Part shown: in pieces, positions 48,722-60,512 of the stretch
Position numbering within the stretch: position 1 is the first letter of the stretch
Layout: each line of letters begins with the position of its first letter
DNA from: Marinobacter nauticus
GTDB lineage: Bacteria; Pseudomonadota; Gammaproteobacteria; Pseudomonadales; Oleiphilaceae
Assembly: GCF_003634635.1 (NCBI RefSeq)
Contig: NZ_RBJB01000002.1
Location: 434,001-498,000, forward strand
Length of the DNA: 64,000 bases
Direction of reading: 5' to 3'
The notes under the pieces: generated by a model
Database searches by the model: none
What the model was told of the DNA's origin: nothing
Seen by the model: the letters and a program-made list of their open reading frames with translations, nothing else
Program-made: the position numbers and the translations under genes

Positions 48722-51322
48722 CTAGTCTCTGGGAGGCGGCGGTGCGAGAACTTCTCTGGCACCGTTGTGGCCCGCCGGGCTGACTACCCCCGAGGCTTCC
48801 ATGGCATCCACCAGATTGGCGGCACGGTTGTAGCCGATCTTGAATTTACGCTGGACCGACGAAATCGACACCCGCCGGTTTTCGGTAACAAAGGCGACAG
48901 CTTCGTCAAACAGGGCGTCGCCCTCTTCGCCACCACCGGCGCCGCCCTCGCTAAGCGTGGGCACGCCAGGAAGGTGCTCGCCCTCGGCGCCATTCAGTAC
49001 ATCATCCACGTACTCCGGCTCACCCCGGGCCTTCCAGGCACTGACGACGCGGTGAACTTCGTCATCATCGACAAAGGCACCGTGCACCCGCACCGGTAAA
49101 CCTGACCCAGGTGGTAGATAAAGCATGTCGCCATGGCCCAGCAACTGCTCTGCACCGCCCTGGTCGAGAACGGTACGGGAGTCGATCTTGGAGGACACCT
49201 GGAACGACATCCGGGTGGGAATGTTGGCCTTGATCAGGCCGGTAATCACATCAACGGAGGGCCGTTGGGTTGCCAGAACCAGGTGGATGCCGGCCGCCCG
49301 TGCCTTTTGGGCAATCCGGGCAATCAGTTCTTCCACTTTCTTGCCGACGATCATCATCATGTCGGCAAATTCATCGATCACCACCACAATAAACGGCAGT
49401 GTATCCAGCTCAGGGCGTTCCTGCTCCTCATTGGCCAGGTATTCATCCGGCTTCCAGAGTGGGTCCAGCAGCGGTTCTCCCTCCGCCCGGGCATCTTTCA
49501 CCTTCTTGTTGTAGCCGGCAATATTGCGAACCCCCAGGCTGGCCATCAGCCGGTAGCGGCGCTCCATCTCGGCCACACACCAACGCAGGGCATTGGCGGC
49601 CTCTTTCATGTCCGTGACCACTGGCGCCAACAGATGCGGGATCCCGTCGTAAATGCTCAGCTCAAGCATCTTCGGGTCAACCATGATAAACCGGACCTCG
49701 TCCGGAGTGGCCTTCAGCAACATACTCAACAACATGGCGTTCACCCCCACCGATTTGCCGGAACCGGTAGTGCCGGCGACCAGCAGGTGGGGCATCTTGG
49801 CCAGATTGGCAACCATGGGGTTGCCCCCGATATCATTCCCCAGAGCCAACGTCAGTGGAGAGGAAGATTCGGTGAACACTTTGGCGCCCAGCACTTCGCT
49901 CAGGCGTACAATTTCACGCTCCTCGTTGGGAATCTCGATGCCGACCACGGATTTGCCCGGAATCACCTCGACCACCCGCACACTGAGCACGGCCAGGGAT
50001 CGGGCCAGGTCTTTTGCCAGGTTGGAGATCTTGCTGACCTTGACCCCGGGCGCCGGTTTGATCTCAAAGCGGGTAATCACCGGGCCGGGGTTAACCTCGA
50101 CTACCTCAACCGAAACCCCGAAATCGCTGAGCTTCTCTTCGAGCAAACGGGACATGTGCTCCAGAGACTCTTCCGAATAGCCTCGTTCCTTGTGCTCCTC
50201 GGGAGGATCCAGCAATGAAATCGGCGGGATCGGGCTTTCAATGTCTTCCAGCAGCGAGCCCTGGCGATCATCACCCTTTTTCGGCGCACCGCCCTGCTCT
50301 TCTTTCTTGAACGGCGAAATCTTCAGGGAACGGGCCTTGGCCTTTTCAGCCGGGGGAGGCGATGGCTCTGACTTTTCATCCCGAGAGCTGAAACTCTCCA
50401 GGTGCTCTGGTTCCGCTATGGATGCAGGCAGCCCTTCGATAGCCGGTTCTTTCCGCTCGCGCTGGGGCTCCCGGGTCCTGGTATCCTCTGCGGGTTTTGC
50501 ACGACGACCAAATATCCGCTGCCACCAGCTCCGCCGGTCTGACTTGTGGTCATTTTTACCCTTCTCGCGAGCCCGGACTTTGTCACGCACAACCGGGGGT
50601 TCCGGTTCCGGCTTTGGCACCTCCGCCCTGACTGCTGGAGTTCCCTGGCCGGTGTTTTTTTCAGACTTCTTTCCTGCCCCGGCGAATAAAGCTTTGGCGG
50701 CCAGGGCAAACTTCAGAGTCAAGCCTCCCACCTGGTCCATCAGTCGGAACCAGGACAAGCCGATCGTCACCGTCAGGGCAAACAGAAAAATGGCAATCAG
50801 CAGCAGCGTGGTCGCCGGAAGATTAAAAAACCGCACCATGGCCTCAGACACCGCCGTGCCCAAAACGCCACCAGAGGAAGCCCCCAGGCCAAAAACGGAG
50901 TAGAGAGAAAGCAGACTGGTCGCAGACAGCAGAATAAGAACAAAGCCACCAAAGCGAACCATGAATAGTGGCCAGTGCATATCCAGCGGTTGGTGCCGAC
51001 GACGAATCAGCATGATGGCGTAACCGGCAACCATCACCGGAAACAGCCAGGACACATGGCCGAAAAAGTCCATGAACAGGCTCGCCAGCCAGGCACCGGT
51101 GCGGCCTGCGTAATTCTGCACACGGATATCATGGCCAATACTGGCCCAGCCTGGGTCAGCCGGATTGAAGGTAAACAGGGCCATGGCGAGATAGATGCAC
51201 AGCACAATCAGCGCAATAACCGCGCCTTCTCTGGCTCCCTGGGCCATCAGGCGACGAAATCGCTTCTGCTTGTCGGTCAGTTCTGTGGCTACTGCTTTCT
51301 TCGCTTTCGCGGATTCCGCCAT
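48722..51322 (-). CDS. ftsK: DNA translocase FtsK
   Basis: Divisome DNA pump of 866 residues. Four N-terminal membrane helices (about 30-185) anchor it at the septum, and a charged Pro/Glu/Lys linker (about 215-370) follows. The motor has an FtsK alpha/beta domain, Walker A GTTGSGKS (Lys523) and Walker [17 protein letters not shown]-terminal winged-helix gamma domain (about 800-866, [22 protein letters not shown]) reads KOPS sequences. The linker is far shorter than in Escherichia coli, as in Pseudomonas. lolA starts 10 bases downstream. Confidence 0.96.
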   Translation of the reverse strand: MAESAKAKKAVATELTDKQKRFRRLMAQGAREGAVIALIVLCIYLAMALFTFNPADPGWASIGHDIRVQNYAGRTGAWLASLFMDFFGHVSWLFPVMVAGYAIMLIRRRHQPLDMHWPLFMVRFGGFVLILLSATSLLSLYSVFGLGASSGGVLGTAVSEAMVRFFNLPATTLLLIAIFLFALTVTIGLSWFRLMDQVGGLTLKFALAAKALFAGAGKKSEKNTGQGTPAVRAEVPKPEPEPPVVRDKVRAREKGKNDHKSDRRSWWQRIFGRRAKPAEDTRTREPQRERKEPAIEGLPASIAEPEHLESFSSRDEKSEPSPPPAEKAKARSLKISPFKKEEQGGAPKKGDDRQGSLLEDIESPIPPISLLDPPEEHKERGYSEESLEHMSRLLEEKLSDFGVSVEVVEVNPGPVITRFEIKPAPGVKVSKISNLAKDLARSLAVLSVRVVEVIPGKSVVGIEIPNEEREIVRLSEVLGAKVFTESSSPLTLALGNDIGGNPMVANLAKMPHLLVAGTTGSGKSVGVNAMLLSMLLKATPDEVRFIMVDPKMLELSIYDGIPHLLAPVVTDMKEAANALRWCVAEMERRYRLMASLGVRNIAGYNKKVKDARAEGEPLLDPLWKPDEYLANEEQERPELDTLPFIVVVIDEFADMMMIVGKKVEELIARIAQKARAAGIHLVLATQRPSVDVITGLIKANIPTRMSFQVSSKIDSRTVLDQGGAEQLLGHGDMLYLPPGSGLPVRVHGAFVDDDEVHRVVSAWKARGEPEYVDDVLNGAEGEHLPGVPTLSEGGAGGGEEGDALFDEAVAFVTENRRVSISSVQRKFKIGYNRAANLVDAMEASGVVSPAGHNGAREVLAPPPPRD

Positions 51323-51344
51323 GAATGCTCAAACCGTCCGGTTG

Positions 51345-52568
51345 TTAGTCTTTCAACGCCTGGAAACCTCTGTCCAGATCGGTTTTCAGATCCTTGATGG
51401 ATTCGATACCGACGGACAGACGAATCAGGTTCTCGGTAATGCCTGCCCTCGCCTTGTCCTCGGGAGAGAGGCGTCCATGAGTGGTTGTCGCCGGATGAGT
51501 GATGGTGGTTTTCACATCTCCCAGATTGGCGGTGATGGAAATCATCCGGGTCGCGTCAATGAACTTCCACGCCTGTTCCCGACCACCCCTTACCAGGAAG
51601 GAGAGCACGCCACCAAAGCCGTCCTGCTGTTTTTTCGCCAGCTCGTGCTGCGGATGGCTCTGCAAGCCTGCATAGTAAACTTTCTCCACACAGCCCTGCT
51701 GTTCCAGCCACAAAGCCAACTCTAACGCATTGTCGCAGTGGGCGCGCATACGAATCGGTAAGGTTTCCAGGCCCTTCTGAAACACCCAGGCATTGAACGG
51801 ACTCATGGTCGGGCCCGCGGAACGGATGAAACCATAAATCTCGTCCAGGTACCTGGCCGGCCCAACCACCACGCCACCGACACAACGGCCCTGGCCGTCG
51901 AGATACTTGGTGGCTGAATGGATAACGATGTCGGCGCCCTGCTCCAGTGGCCGCTGCAGCACAGGTGTGCAGAAGCAGTTGTCGACCACCAGCAAGGCAT
52001 CGCTTTCGCGCGCGATCGCAGACAAGGCGGCAAGATCCGCCACTTCACACAGCGGATTGGACGGGGTTTCCAGAAACAGCATCCGGGTGGCGGGACGAAC
52101 CTCAGCCTTCCACTCATCGGTGTTCGTCAGGCTGACAAAGCTGGTTTCTACGCCAAATCGGGCCATGTACTTCTGAAACAGGACATTGGTCGTCCCGAAC
52201 ACACCTCGGGAGCAGATCACATGGTCGCCGGATTTCAGCAAGGACATGCAGGTGCTGAGAATCGCAGCCATACCCGAAGCGGTCGCAACACCACGCTCTC
52301 CCCCTTCCATGGCGGCAATTCTGGCTTCAAATGCCTGCACGGTCGGGTTGGTAAACCGGGAGTAGATATTGCCGGGCTCCTCGCCGCCAAAGCGGGCAGC
52401 CGCCTGGGCCGCGCTGCCATAGACAAAGCTGGAGGTCGGGAAGATTGCATCGCTGTGTTCGAGCTGCCCGGTACGAATCTGCCCTGCCCGCACGGCCAGG
52501 GTATCGACTGACATGCCTTCCAGGTCCGATTCGGGAATCCAAACGTGTTCGTCTCGGCCGAACGTCAT
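51345..52568 (-). CDS. metZ: O-succinylhomoserine sulfhydrylase
   Basis: PLP-dependent enzyme of 407 residues in the Cys/Met-metabolism family that makes homocysteine directly from O-succinylhomoserine and sulfide. The PLP lysine is Lys221 in HSATKYLDGQG, with SRFTNPTVQAFE and ASGMAAILSTCMSLL as family marks. The order metZ next to purF and cvpA is the one known from Pseudomonas aeruginosa. ATG 52568 has AGGAGA upstream. Together with metH this gives a complete late methionine route by direct sulfhydrylation. ftsK starts 22 bases downstream of its stop. Confidence 0.93.
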   Translation of the reverse strand: MTFGRDEHVWIPESDLEGMSVDTLAVRAGQIRTGQLEHSDAIFPTSSFVYGSAAQAAARFGGEEPGNIYSRFTNPTVQAFEARIAAMEGGERGVATASGMAAILSTCMSLLKSGDHVICSRGVFGTTNVLFQKYMARFGVETSFVSLTNTDEWKAEVRPATRMLFLETPSNPLCEVADLAALSAIARESDALLVVDNCFCTPVLQRPLEQGADIVIHSATKYLDGQGRCVGGVVVGPARYLDEIYGFIRSAGPTMSPFNAWVFQKGLETLPIRMRAHCDNALELALWLEQQGCVEKVYYAGLQSHPQHELAKKQQDGFGGVLSFLVRGGREQAWKFIDATRMISITANLGDVKTTITHPATTTHGRLSPEDKARAGITENLIRLSVGIESIKDLKTDLDRGFQALKD

Positions 52569-52595
52569 GACAGTCTCCTGGCGTAGTTGCGGGTG

Positions 52596-54119
52596 TCAGT
52601 CTTCATCATTGTGCAGGTCAATAATGGCGTTGTCGTCATTGGCCACCTGGCTGGTTGAACGCGTCTCATCCTTGCGAAGATCCTCCAGCCTGGTCAGGTA
52701 AGCTTCATCCACGTCGCCAGTAATGTAATCCCCGGTGAACACCGAGCATTCCCAACCATTAATGTCTTCGTTGACATCGTTGACACAGGAAATCAGGTCA
52801 TCCAGGTCCTGATACACCAACCAGTCGGCGCCGATCAGATCCCGAACCTCTTCCACCGTGCGGTCATGGGCAATCAGTTCGCTGGCCGAGGGCATGTCGA
52901 TGCCGTAAACGTTGGGATAGCGCACGGGGGGCGCCGCCGACGCAAAATAGACATTGCGCGCTCCGGCATCCCGGGCCATCTGCACAATTTCCTTACAGGT
53001 AGTGCCCCGGACGATGGAATCGTCCACCAGCATGACGTTCTTGCCACGGAATTCCAGGTCAATCGGATTAAGCTTCTGGCGTACCGATTTCTTGCGCATC
53101 TTCTGGCCGGGCATGATAAAGGTGCGGCCAATGTACCGATTCTTGATAAAGCCTTCCCGGTACTTCACGCCCAGCTGATGGGCCATTTGCATAGCCGACG
53201 TACGGCTGGTGTCCGGAATCGGAATCACCACGTCGATATCATGGTCGGGCCGCTCGCGCAGAACCTTGTCTGCCAGCACTTCGCCCATCCGAAGCCGGGC
53301 CTTATAACAGGAAACGCCGTCCATGATCGAATCCGGACGGGCAAAATAAACATGTTCAAAGATACACGGATAGAGCTTGGGCGATTCGGCGCACTGCTCT
53401 GAATACAAGGTGCCATCGGTTTCGATATAGACAGCCTCGCCGGGAGCGATGTCACGAACGATGGTGAAACCAGCAGCATTGAGGGCGACGCTTTCCGAAG
53501 CAATCATGTATTCCTTCTGGCCCTCTTGATTTTCCCGGACACCGTAACACGCTGGCCGGATACCGTTCGGGTCCCGGAAGCCAACGATGCCATAACCGGT
53601 GATCATGGCAATAACGGCATAGGCACCCTTGCAACGCTTGTGCACTGCGCGGACCGCCGAAAAAATCTCATCTTTGGTGGGGTTCAACTTGCCCAGTTTC
53701 TGGAGTTCGTGGGCGAACACGTTCAGCAGAACTTCAGAATCAGAATTGGTGTTGATGTGGCGCAGGTCGGTACGGAACAGATCACTGCTCAGTTCGTCGG
53801 CATTGGTCAGGTTGCCATTGTGCGCCAGGGTGATGCCGTAGGGACTGTTTACATAGAACGGTTGGGCCTCCGCTGAGCTGGAGCTGCCCGCCGTGGGATA
53901 GCGCACATGCCCGATACCCACGTTACCCACCAACCGGCGCATATGGCGAGTATGGAAAACATCACGCACCAGCCCGTTGTCTTTACGCAGAAAGAATCGG
54001 TTGTCCTGGAAGGTAACAATACCCGCCGCATCCTGGCCACGGTGCTGAAGAACAGTCAGTGCATCATAAAGAAGCTGATTGACGTTGGAAGTACTGACGA
54101 TACCGACAATGCCGCACAT
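52596..54119 (-). CDS. purF: Amidophosphoribosyltransferase
   Basis: Enzyme of 507 residues for the first committed step of purine synthesis (PRPP to phosphoribosylamine). The N-terminal glutaminase nucleophile is Cys2 in MCGIVGIVS, exposed after Met removal, followed by HRGQDAAGI. The phosphoribosyltransferase site has the PRPP loop [13 protein letters not shown] and [16 protein letters not shown]. It follows cvpA by 34 bases. Confidence 0.96.
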   Translation of the reverse strand: MCGIVGIVSTSNVNQLLYDALTVLQHRGQDAAGIVTFQDNRFFLRKDNGLVRDVFHTRHMRRLVGNVGIGHVRYPTAGSSSSAEAQPFYVNSPYGITLAHNGNLTNADELSSDLFRTDLRHINTNSDSEVLLNVFAHELQKLGKLNPTKDEIFSAVRAVHKRCKGAYAVIAMITGYGIVGFRDPNGIRPACYGVRENQEGQKEYMIASESVALNAAGFTIVRDIAPGEAVYIETDGTLYSEQCAESPKLYPCIFEHVYFARPDSIMDGVSCYKARLRMGEVLADKVLRERPDHDIDVVIPIPDTSRTSAMQMAHQLGVKYREGFIKNRYIGRTFIMPGQKMRKKSVRQKLNPIDLEFRGKNVMLVDDSIVRGTTCKEIVQMARDAGARNVYFASAAPPVRYPNVYGIDMPSASELIAHDRTVEEVRDLIGADWLVYQDLDDLISCVNDVNEDINGWECSVFTGDYITGDVDEAYLTRLEDLRKDETRSTSQVANDDNAIIDLHNDED

Positions 54120-54153
54120 GGCTGGAAATATCTCCGAGTGTTAAAACTGAATG

Positions 54154-54723
54154 TTAACGGGATGCAGACGCGGGTTCCACGCCTTCAGGTTCTGCGGACG
54201 CCTCCGGGGCGGCCTGAGCACCCTGCTCCGGACCGAGGAAGCGGGCAAATTCGTCGCCGAGCGTGCGTCTGGACCAGTCCTCAACTACCGCAAGGCGTTC
54301 AATCATGATCGAGGTTCTCCACCAGGTATCCTCGGCCAGCGGCGTATAGCGCGTGAAGGCAATGGCCACGATCACAACCACAACCCCTCTGAGAAGACCA
54401 AAACCCATGCCGAGTACCCTGTCGGTCGCTGACAGACCGGTGGCACGCACCAGGTGGCCAATCATATTGTTGATGATCGCGCCAACGATCAGGGTGCCAA
54501 AGAAAAGGATGGCAAACGCTGCAATCAACCGCACCAGCGGTGTTTCCACCGTGGACTCCAGAAGAGATTGCATCTGGGGGTGAAACGTCCGGGCGATGAT
54601 AAATGCACCAACCCAGGTAACCAGCGACAGCGCTTCACGGACGAAGCCCCGCTTCAGACTGATAAGCGTGGAGACGGCAATGAGGGCAATGATGACCCAG
54701 TCTATCCAGATCAGCGCTTCCAT
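54154..54723 (-). CDS. cvpA: CvpA family membrane protein
   Basis: Inner-membrane protein of 189 residues. It has the CvpA pattern WIDWVIIALIAVSTLISLKRGFVREALSL, split here as two helices, then IAAFAILFFGTLIVGAIINNM and a fourth helix GLLRGVVVVIVAIAFT. Its gene is linked to purF, as in Escherichia coli where it was named for colicin V production; the role is in envelope homeostasis. The C-terminal tail is Ala/Glu-rich. Confidence 0.92.
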   Translation of the reverse strand: MEALIWIDWVIIALIAVSTLISLKRGFVREALSLVTWVGAFIIARTFHPQMQSLLESTVETPLVRLIAAFAILFFGTLIVGAIINNMIGHLVRATGLSATDRVLGMGFGLLRGVVVVIVAIAFTRYTPLAEDTWWRTSIMIERLAVVEDWSRRTLGDEFARFLGPEQGAQAAPEASAEPEGVEPASASR

Positions 54724-54816
54724 GGAAAACCCGGTGGAGAAAACGAAAGGCGGATTCTAACAGGAAACCGGGTGACACCAAACTGCCGAAGCCAGATTAA
54801 ATCCGGCAACGGCCAG

Positions 54817-55488
54817 TTATTTGTCGCCGGTGGTGACCAGGCTGTTCAAGCCGAAGGCTTTATCAAGGGCCGCCTTGGCTTTCTGGGCATCGTCTTTGTT
54901 GACGAACGGGCCGCTGAATACCCGGGTCAGGGTGCTATCGCCGCGATCAACCTGTTGCAGGTGGGCGCCGTACCCCATGTCGAGAACCTTGTCCCGCAAA
55001 CGCCGGGCGTTGTCCTGGTTACCAAAACTGCCAAGCTGCACCACCCACGCACCTTCAAGTGAACCGGTAAACTCGGCCTTATCGCCAGGTTCTGCAGCGC
55101 CTGTGGAGGCAGCATCTTGCTGTTCGGCTGGCGCCGCAGGCTCCGGCTCAGCGGAGGATTCTGCCGGTACTGGTTCCACCTGTTGGGAATTCGGCTCCGG
55201 GGCGGGCTCCTCCTCGGCAACAGCGTCTTCCTCGATGATCCGGAAACCGGCCGCCGGCTCGTCGTTAACGGGCGGCGCGGAACTCCTGGGTACCTCTGCG
55301 CCGACGGTCTCGTTATCCGGATACTGAGATTCAGGCATCTCAACTTCGGGGAACGGAGGTTCCTCGGGAATGGTGATGGGGGTTGACTGTCTCTGGGAAT
55401 GGGGCTCGTCAAAAATCATCGGCACGAAAATAACCGCGAGTGAAACCAGCACCAGTGCGCCAATGATCCGCTGCTTCAGTCCATCCAC
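54817..55488 (-). CDS. SPOR domain protein (DedD-like)
   Basis: Cell-division-type SPOR protein of 223 residues. One N-terminal helix (ALVLVSLAVIFVPMIF, about 12-27) is followed by a long Pro/Glu/Ala-rich periplasmic linker (about 45-140) and a C-terminal SPOR domain (about 147-215, WVVQLGSFGNQDNARRLRDKV and VFSGPFVNKDDAQKA) that binds denuded septal peptidoglycan. The start is GTG 55488. Its place between cvpA and folC fits DedD in Pseudomonas. Confidence 0.88.
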   Translation of the reverse strand: MDGLKQRIIGALVLVSLAVIFVPMIFDEPHSQRQSTPITIPEEPPFPEVEMPESQYPDNETVGAEVPRSSAPPVNDEPAAGFRIIEEDAVAEEEPAPEPNSQQVEPVPAESSAEPEPAAPAEQQDAASTGAAEPGDKAEFTGSLEGAWVVQLGSFGNQDNARRLRDKVLDMGYGAHLQQVDRGDSTLTRVFSGPFVNKDDAQKAKAALDKAFGLNSLVTTGDK

Positions 55489-55580
55489 CTGAGAGGGCTC
55501 CCGTTAACAACCTGTTTGATCACGATACTAACCGGCCACTCGCCAGAACTCAAAGCTTCCCAGGGGCCTATGGACAAACT

Positions 55581-56903
55581 TTAAGACGCTTCCGAAGCCG
55601 GCAGAAGCTCTTCCCTGGCCAGAGCAACCGTGAAGAACGAACCGAACACCACGACCCGATCACCGGACACTGCCTCGCCCATGGCCGCTGCGAGAGCCTC
55701 AGACACAGAATCAAAAACGCCGGGCGTTCCCTGAAATGGCACGCTTGCGATACGCTTCATCAGGCTGTCGGAATCAAGCCCTCTGGCAACATTCAGGCCC
55801 GCCAGGTACCACTGATCAACGACGGACGACATGGCACCGACCACACCCTCCACGTCCTTGTCTCCCAACGCGCCGTACACAGCCAGAATACGCCCGTGGC
55901 CATCACCATCACATCGAAGGCTACGGAGGTTGTCAGCGAGCCAGGCAGCAGCATGGGGGTTGTGACCAACGTCTATAATGACATCCGGATCGTGATGAAT
56001 GGTTTCAAACCGGCCTGGAACCCGCACGCTATGTATCGCATGCTGAAGGCTTTCCACTGAAAGCTCCGGTACGAGTTGCCGGGAGAGCACCGCCGCAGCC
56101 GCCACACTCTGGACAGGCAAGGGACCGGCTGGCAACTCTATCTGCTCGGCGCCAATAGTGAGCAAAACCTGTCCGGGAGCACCGGGCGCAAGCATATAAT
56201 CACGGCCGGTGAGCTTCAGCGCCACCTTCTGCGCCGCGGCCTGTTGAAGGACCGAGGATGGAGGATTTGGATCCGCACAAACGGCGGGAATACCCGGCCT
56301 GAGGATCCCCGCTTTTTCAAAACCAATGACTTCCCGGTTATCCCCCAGAAAACCAATATGATCGATATCTACTGACGTGATCACCGCGTAGTCCGGATCC
56401 AGCACGTTGACTGCATCCAGGCGACCTCCCAACCCGACTTCCAGCACCCAATTCTCAACGCCGGCGTCTGCAAATGCGACAAAAGCGGCCAGCGTTCCGA
56501 ATTCAAAATAGGTCAGAGTCACCCCGCGGCGAGCCGCCTCCACCCGCTCGAAGGCGGTCACCAGGGCCGCATCGGAAATTTCCTGGCCACCAATCCGAAC
56601 CCGCTCGTTATAGCGAAACAGATGGGGGGACATATAAGCCCCGGTGCTCCTGCCGGCTGCCAGCAAAATCGACTCAAGTGCCGTAACCGTGGTGCCTTTG
56701 CCATTGGTCCCTGCCACGGTAATGATGCGAGCCTGAGGCTTGCGCGGGAACAACCGCCGCAGAACCACCAGTACCCGGTCCAGACCGAGATCTATTTCTG
56801 TGGGGTGAATGGCTTCGAGCCAGTGCAGCCATTCTTGAACAGACGCCCCGCGGGCCGGAGGCCCAACGGGGGCTGAGGAGGATTCACTGCCCTTCTGGTT
56901 CAT
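55581..56903 (-). CDS. folC: Bifunctional folylpolyglutamate/dihydrofolate synthase
   Basis: FolC of 440 residues, which adds glutamate to dihydropteroate and to folates. The Mur-ligase ATP loop [10 protein letters not shown] lies near residue 55, with [13 protein letters not shown] and the DHIGFLGDN magnesium and ADP region, and [13 protein letters not shown] in the C-terminal domain. ATG 56903 lies inside the 3' end of accD, giving a 20-base overlap, which suggests coupled translation. A longer start would lie deeper in accD. Confidence 0.93.
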   Translation of the reverse strand: MNQKGSESSSAPVGPPARGASVQEWLHWLEAIHPTEIDLGLDRVLVVLRRLFPRKPQARIITVAGTNGKGTTVTALESILLAAGRSTGAYMSPHLFRYNERVRIGGQEISDAALVTAFERVEAARRGVTLTYFEFGTLAAFVAFADAGVENWVLEVGLGGRLDAVNVLDPDYAVITSVDIDHIGFLGDNREVIGFEKAGILRPGIPAVCADPNPPSSVLQQAAAQKVALKLTGRDYMLAPGAPGQVLLTIGAEQIELPAGPLPVQSVAAAAVLSRQLVPELSVESLQHAIHSVRVPGRFETIHHDPDVIIDVGHNPHAAAWLADNLRSLRCDGDGHGRILAVYGALGDKDVEGVVGAMSSVVDQWYLAGLNVARGLDSDSLMKRIASVPFQGTPGVFDSVSEALAAAMGEAVSGDRVVVFGSFFTVALAREELLPASEAS

Positions 56904-57813
56904 CAACGTCCGGCTTTTCAGTAACTTCAAATTCGATGGGGGCTTCGGTGCCGGGCTTTTCCTGGGCAGTAAACTTCGCCAACAGATGGGCGATGCGCTC
57001 ACGCATCTGATGACGATGCAGAATCATATCAATGGCACCATGTTCCAGCAGAAATTCGCTGCGCTGGAAACCTTCCGGCAGTTTTTCGCGCACGGTTTGC
57101 TCGATAACCCGCGGGCCCGCGAAACCAATCAGAGCGTAAGGTTCAGCAATATTGAGGTCACCCAGCATAGCGAGGCTGGCCGATACACCACCAAAGACCG
57201 GATCGGTCATCACTGAAATGTATGGTATGCCTTCCTGCTTGAGCTTCTCCAACACCGCCGCGGTCTTGGCCATCTGCATCAAAGATAGTATGGCTTCCTG
57301 CATGCGGGCACCGCCACTGGCGGAAAAGCAGACCAGGGGAATCCGGTGCTCAAGAGCCACATTCGCTGCCTGGACAAACTTCTCGCCAACCACCTGACCC
57401 ATCGAACCACCCAGGAAGTTGAACTCGAACGCGCAGGCAACCAAAGGGACACCCATGGTTGTGCCACGCATGGCAATCAGCGCATCTTTTTCGCCGGTCG
57501 CTTTCTGCGCCGCCGCGAGTCGATCCTTGTAGCGCTTGCTGTCTTTGAACTTCAGCCGATCTGACGGTTCGAGGTGAGCTGCCAGCTCCTCACGCCCGTC
57601 TTTGTCCAGAAAGATATCCAGTCGACGACGTGCAGACACCCGCAGATGGTGATTACACTTGGGGCAAACGTCCAGGTTCTTCTCGAGCTCCGGCTTGTAC
57701 AGGAATGCGCCGCATTTGGGGCATTTCTTCCATAACCCTTCCGGCACTCCGGTACGTTGCCGCGATTCCGAGCGAATCTTGCTCGGCATGATTTTGTCCA
57801 GCCAGTTACTCAT
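56884..57813 (-). CDS. accD: Acetyl-CoA carboxylase carboxyltransferase beta subunit
   Basis: Beta subunit of 309 residues of the enzyme that forms malonyl-CoA. The N-terminal zinc ribbon has two CPKC pairs (CPKCGAFLY and CPKCNHH), and the crotonase-like core includes [21 protein letters not shown] and the [20 protein letters not shown] oxyanion and CoA region. It follows trpA by 38 bases and overlaps folC. Confidence 0.96.
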   Translation of the reverse strand: MSNWLDKIMPSKIRSESRQRTGVPEGLWKKCPKCGAFLYKPELEKNLDVCPKCNHHLRVSARRRLDIFLDKDGREELAAHLEPSDRLKFKDSKRYKDRLAAAQKATGEKDALIAMRGTTMGVPLVACAFEFNFLGGSMGQVVGEKFVQAANVALEHRIPLVCFSASGGARMQEAILSLMQMAKTAAVLEKLKQEGIPYISVMTDPVFGGVSASLAMLGDLNIAEPYALIGFAGPRVIEQTVREKLPEGFQRSEFLLEHGAIDMILHRHQMRERIAHLLAKFTAQEKPGTEAPIEFEVTEKPDVDEPEGQ

Positions 57814-57851
57814 GCTCTCGTCCTGTCCTTTGATGCCTGGATAATGCCCGC

Positions 57852-58664
57852 TCAGTGAGCGAGGCTGTCCAGCGCTTCGCGCATCGGGTGCAGCAGATCC
57901 GTCAGTGCGTTACGCAAAGCGTCAGGATCTGTCTGATGTCGGGCTATTGTATCGACCAGAACACTGCCAACAATTACACCATCGGATACTCTGCCCACTG
58001 CAGCGGCAGTTTCCGCATCCCGGATACCAAAGCCCACACCCACCGGTAACGCCGTGAGCTCGTGCACGTGGGCCACTTTCTTCGCGACTTCATCAACATC
58101 AATGGTTGCGGACCCGGTCACGCCCTTGATAGAAACATAGTACACATAGCCGGATGAGTGCTCGCTGATCGCCTTGATCCGGTCATCCGTGGTTGTCGGC
58201 GCCAAAAGGAAAATCGGATCCAGATGGCGGTCGGCAAACAGCGGTGCTACCTGATCAGCCTCTTCGGGAGGCAGGTCAACCGTCAGAACGCCATCGACAC
58301 CTGCGTCCGCTGCCGCATCTGCAAACGCTTCATAGCCCATGGCCTCCATCGGGTTCAGATAACCCATCAGCACCACCGGGGTATCCGGATCGGTCTTGCG
58401 GAACTCCTTGACCATCGCCATCACCTGACGCAGCGACGTACCGTGCTTGAGCGCCCTTTCACAGGCCAGCTGAATCACCGGACCATCAGCCATCGGGTCC
58501 GAGAACGGCACGCCCAGCTCGATAATATCAGCACCGGCAGAGACCAGGGCATGCATCAGGCTGACCGTCTGATCCGGATGTGGATCGCCCGCGGTAATAT
58601 AGGGAATAAGCGCCTTGCGGCCCTGCTCTTTCAATGCTTTCAATACGCCTTCAATTCGGCTCAT
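57852..58664 (-). CDS. trpA: Tryptophan synthase alpha chain
   Basis: TIM barrel of 270 residues that cleaves indole-3-glycerol phosphate. Catalytic residues lie in [18 protein letters not shown] (the Glu and Asp), with [11 protein letters not shown] at the start and [13 protein letters not shown] for the phosphate site. It begins 17 bases after trpB. Confidence 0.97.
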   Translation of the reverse strand: MSRIEGVLKALKEQGRKALIPYITAGDPHPDQTVSLMHALVSAGADIIELGVPFSDPMADGPVIQLACERALKHGTSLRQVMAMVKEFRKTDPDTPVVLMGYLNPMEAMGYEAFADAAADAGVDGVLTVDLPPEEADQVAPLFADRHLDPIFLLAPTTTDDRIKAISEHSSGYVYYVSIKGVTGSATIDVDEVAKKVAHVHELTALPVGVGFGIRDAETAAAVGRVSDGVIVGSVLVDTIARHQTDPDALRNALTDLLHPMREALDSLAH

Positions 58665-58681
58665 GCCTGCTCCTGATACCT

Positions 58682-59902
58682 TCAGATCTCAATGCCATCA
58701 AGCTGGGCAATGGTGTGAATATCCTTGTCGCCGCGACCGGAGATGTTGATCACCAGCATTTGGTCCTTGTCCATGGTTGAGGCCAGCTTCACGCCATAAG
58801 CCACGGCATGGGCGGTTTCAAGTGCCGGCATAATCCCCTCCACGCGTGTCAGTTTACGGAAGCCATCCAGGGCCTCGTCATCAGTCACCGACACGTAATT
58901 GGCTCGGCCAATGTCTTTCAACCAGGCATGTTCGGGGCCGACCCCGGGGTAGTCCAGACCAGCACTGACGGAATGCGTTCCGGCGATCTGGCCATTCTCA
59001 TCTTCCATCAGGTAGGTCCGGTTACCATGCAGCACGCCGGGGCGACCGGCACAAAGCGGCGCCGCATGTTGTCCGGTTTCAATACCCAGACCACCGGCTT
59101 CAACACCATAAAGCTCCACGGACTCATCCGCCAGGAACGGATAGAACATACCAATGGCGTTAGAACCGCCACCGACGCAGGCCACCAGTGCGTCCGGCAG
59201 TTTACCCACTTTTTCCATGGCCTGTTTACGGATTTCACGCCCAATCACCGACTGGAAATCACGCACCAGTAAGGGATAGGGATGCGGCCCTGCCACTGTG
59301 CCGATGATGTAGAAAGTATCATCCACATTCGCGACCCAGTCACGCATGGCATCATTCATGGCGTCCTTGAGGGTTTTCGTACCGCTCTGGACGGCGTGGA
59401 CGGTCGCGCCTAGCAGTTTCATACGGTAGACGTTCAGGGACTGACGCTTGACGTCTTCTGCCCCCATGAATACGTGACATTCAAGGCCCAGACGGGCACA
59501 CACCGTGGCGGTGGCCACACCATGTTGACCGGCGCCAGTTTCGGCAATAATGCGCTTTTTACCCAGAAAACTGGCCAGCAGGGCCTGGCCAATGGTGTTA
59601 TTCACCTTATGGGCACCGGTGTGGTTGAGGTCTTCGCGCTTGAGCCAGATTTGTGCGCCTCCGGCTTCCCGAGTCAGGCGCTCTGCGAAATACAGCGGGC
59701 TGGGACGGCCAACATAATCGGCGAGGTCACTATCAAAAGTCGCCTGGAATTCCGGATCCTCCTTCAACCGAAGGTACTCCTTTTCCAGGGTCATCAGAGA
59801 ATCCATCAGGGTTTCTGAAACAAACCGTCCACCAAAGGCACCGAAGTGACCTCTCGCATCAGGAAGCGCCTTCAACATTTCTTCAGTCAGTTTTACAGAC
59901 AC
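58682..59902 (-). CDS. trpB: Tryptophan synthase beta chain
   Basis: PLP enzyme of 406 residues that condenses indole with serine. The PLP lysine is Lys99 in [12 protein letters not shown], and the glycine-rich phosphate cup is [17 protein letters not shown] 59902 is the best start, with GAGG seven bases upstream and normal family length; a longer reading would overlap trpF further. The start already lies 20 bases inside the trpF 3' end. Confidence 0.96.
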   Translation of the reverse strand: MSVKLTEEMLKALPDARGHFGAFGGRFVSETLMDSLMTLEKEYLRLKEDPEFQATFDSDLADYVGRPSPLYFAERLTREAGGAQIWLKREDLNHTGAHKVNNTIGQALLASFLGKKRIIAETGAGQHGVATATVCARLGLECHVFMGAEDVKRQSLNVYRMKLLGATVHAVQSGTKTLKDAMNDAMRDWVANVDDTFYIIGTVAGPHPYPLLVRDFQSVIGREIRKQAMEKVGKLPDALVACVGGGSNAIGMFYPFLADESVELYGVEAGGLGIETGQHAAPLCAGRPGVLHGNRTYLMEDENGQIAGTHSVSAGLDYPGVGPEHAWLKDIGRANYVSVTDDEALDGFRKLTRVEGIMPALETAHAVAYGVKLASTMDKDQMLVINISGRGDKDIHTIAQLDGIEI

Positions 59903-60512
59903 GGTGAACCTCTTTGAAAAATTGAGACAATTTGGTGGCGTCTTTCTTACCCTTGCTCTCTTCCACCCCACCGCTGACGTCAACAGCCCAGGGGCGTACC
60001 TGCTCAATCGCGCGGGCTACGTTATCAGATGACAACCCACCGGCCAATATCAGGGGCAAGGGCCTGCTTTCAGGAATCAGTGACCAGTTGAACGACTGGC
60101 CGGTACCGCCATAGCGGTTTGGATCCCAGGCGTCCACCAACAAACCGGAAGCCTGATGATAATCGGCAAACGCCTGTTCGATCTGCCCGGGCTCACGCAC
60201 CCTGACGGCCTTGATCCAGCGCCGGCCAAAAGACTGGCAGAACTCCGGACTCTCATCGCCATGGAACTGCAGGAGATCCAGTGGCAAAGCATCCAGAACT
60301 GCTTCGACATAATCGCGCTCAGGATTCACGAACAGTCCGGTAGCCGACACGAACGCAGGAACCTTGGCGGCCAGGATTCGGGCCTGCTCCAGATCGACCG
60401 CTCTCGGGCTCGGCGCATAAAACACCAGACCTATGGCATCGGCGCCACAGGCTACCGCGGCTTCCACATCCTGCGGGCGCGTCAGGCCACATATTTTTAC
60501 GCGGGCTGTCAT
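59883..60512 (-). CDS. trpF: Phosphoribosylanthranilate isomerase
   Basis: TIM-barrel isomerase of 209 residues with the general-base cysteine in [11 protein letters not shown] and the acid aspartate in [28 protein letters not shown] and [11 protein letters not shown] complete the barrel signature. It overlaps truA by four bases and trpB by 20. TrpF is stand-alone here, not fused to TrpC. Confidence 0.95.
   Translation of the reverse strand: MTARVKICGLTRPQDVEAAVACGADAIGLVFYAPSPRAVDLEQARILAAKVPAFVSATGLFVNPERDYVEAVLDALPLDLLQFHGDESPEFCQSFGRRWIKAVRVREPGQIEQAFADYHQASGLLVDAWDPNRYGGTGQSFNWSLIPESRPLPLILAGGLSSDNVARAIEQVRPWAVDVSGGVEESKGKKDATKLSQFFKEVHRVCKTD

Noticed and set aside
49133..50218. Plus-strand frame of 361 codons opposite ftsK
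   Set aside because: It is a shadow of the FtsK motor domain, with high His/Gln content typical of antisense reading, and no ribosome binding site.
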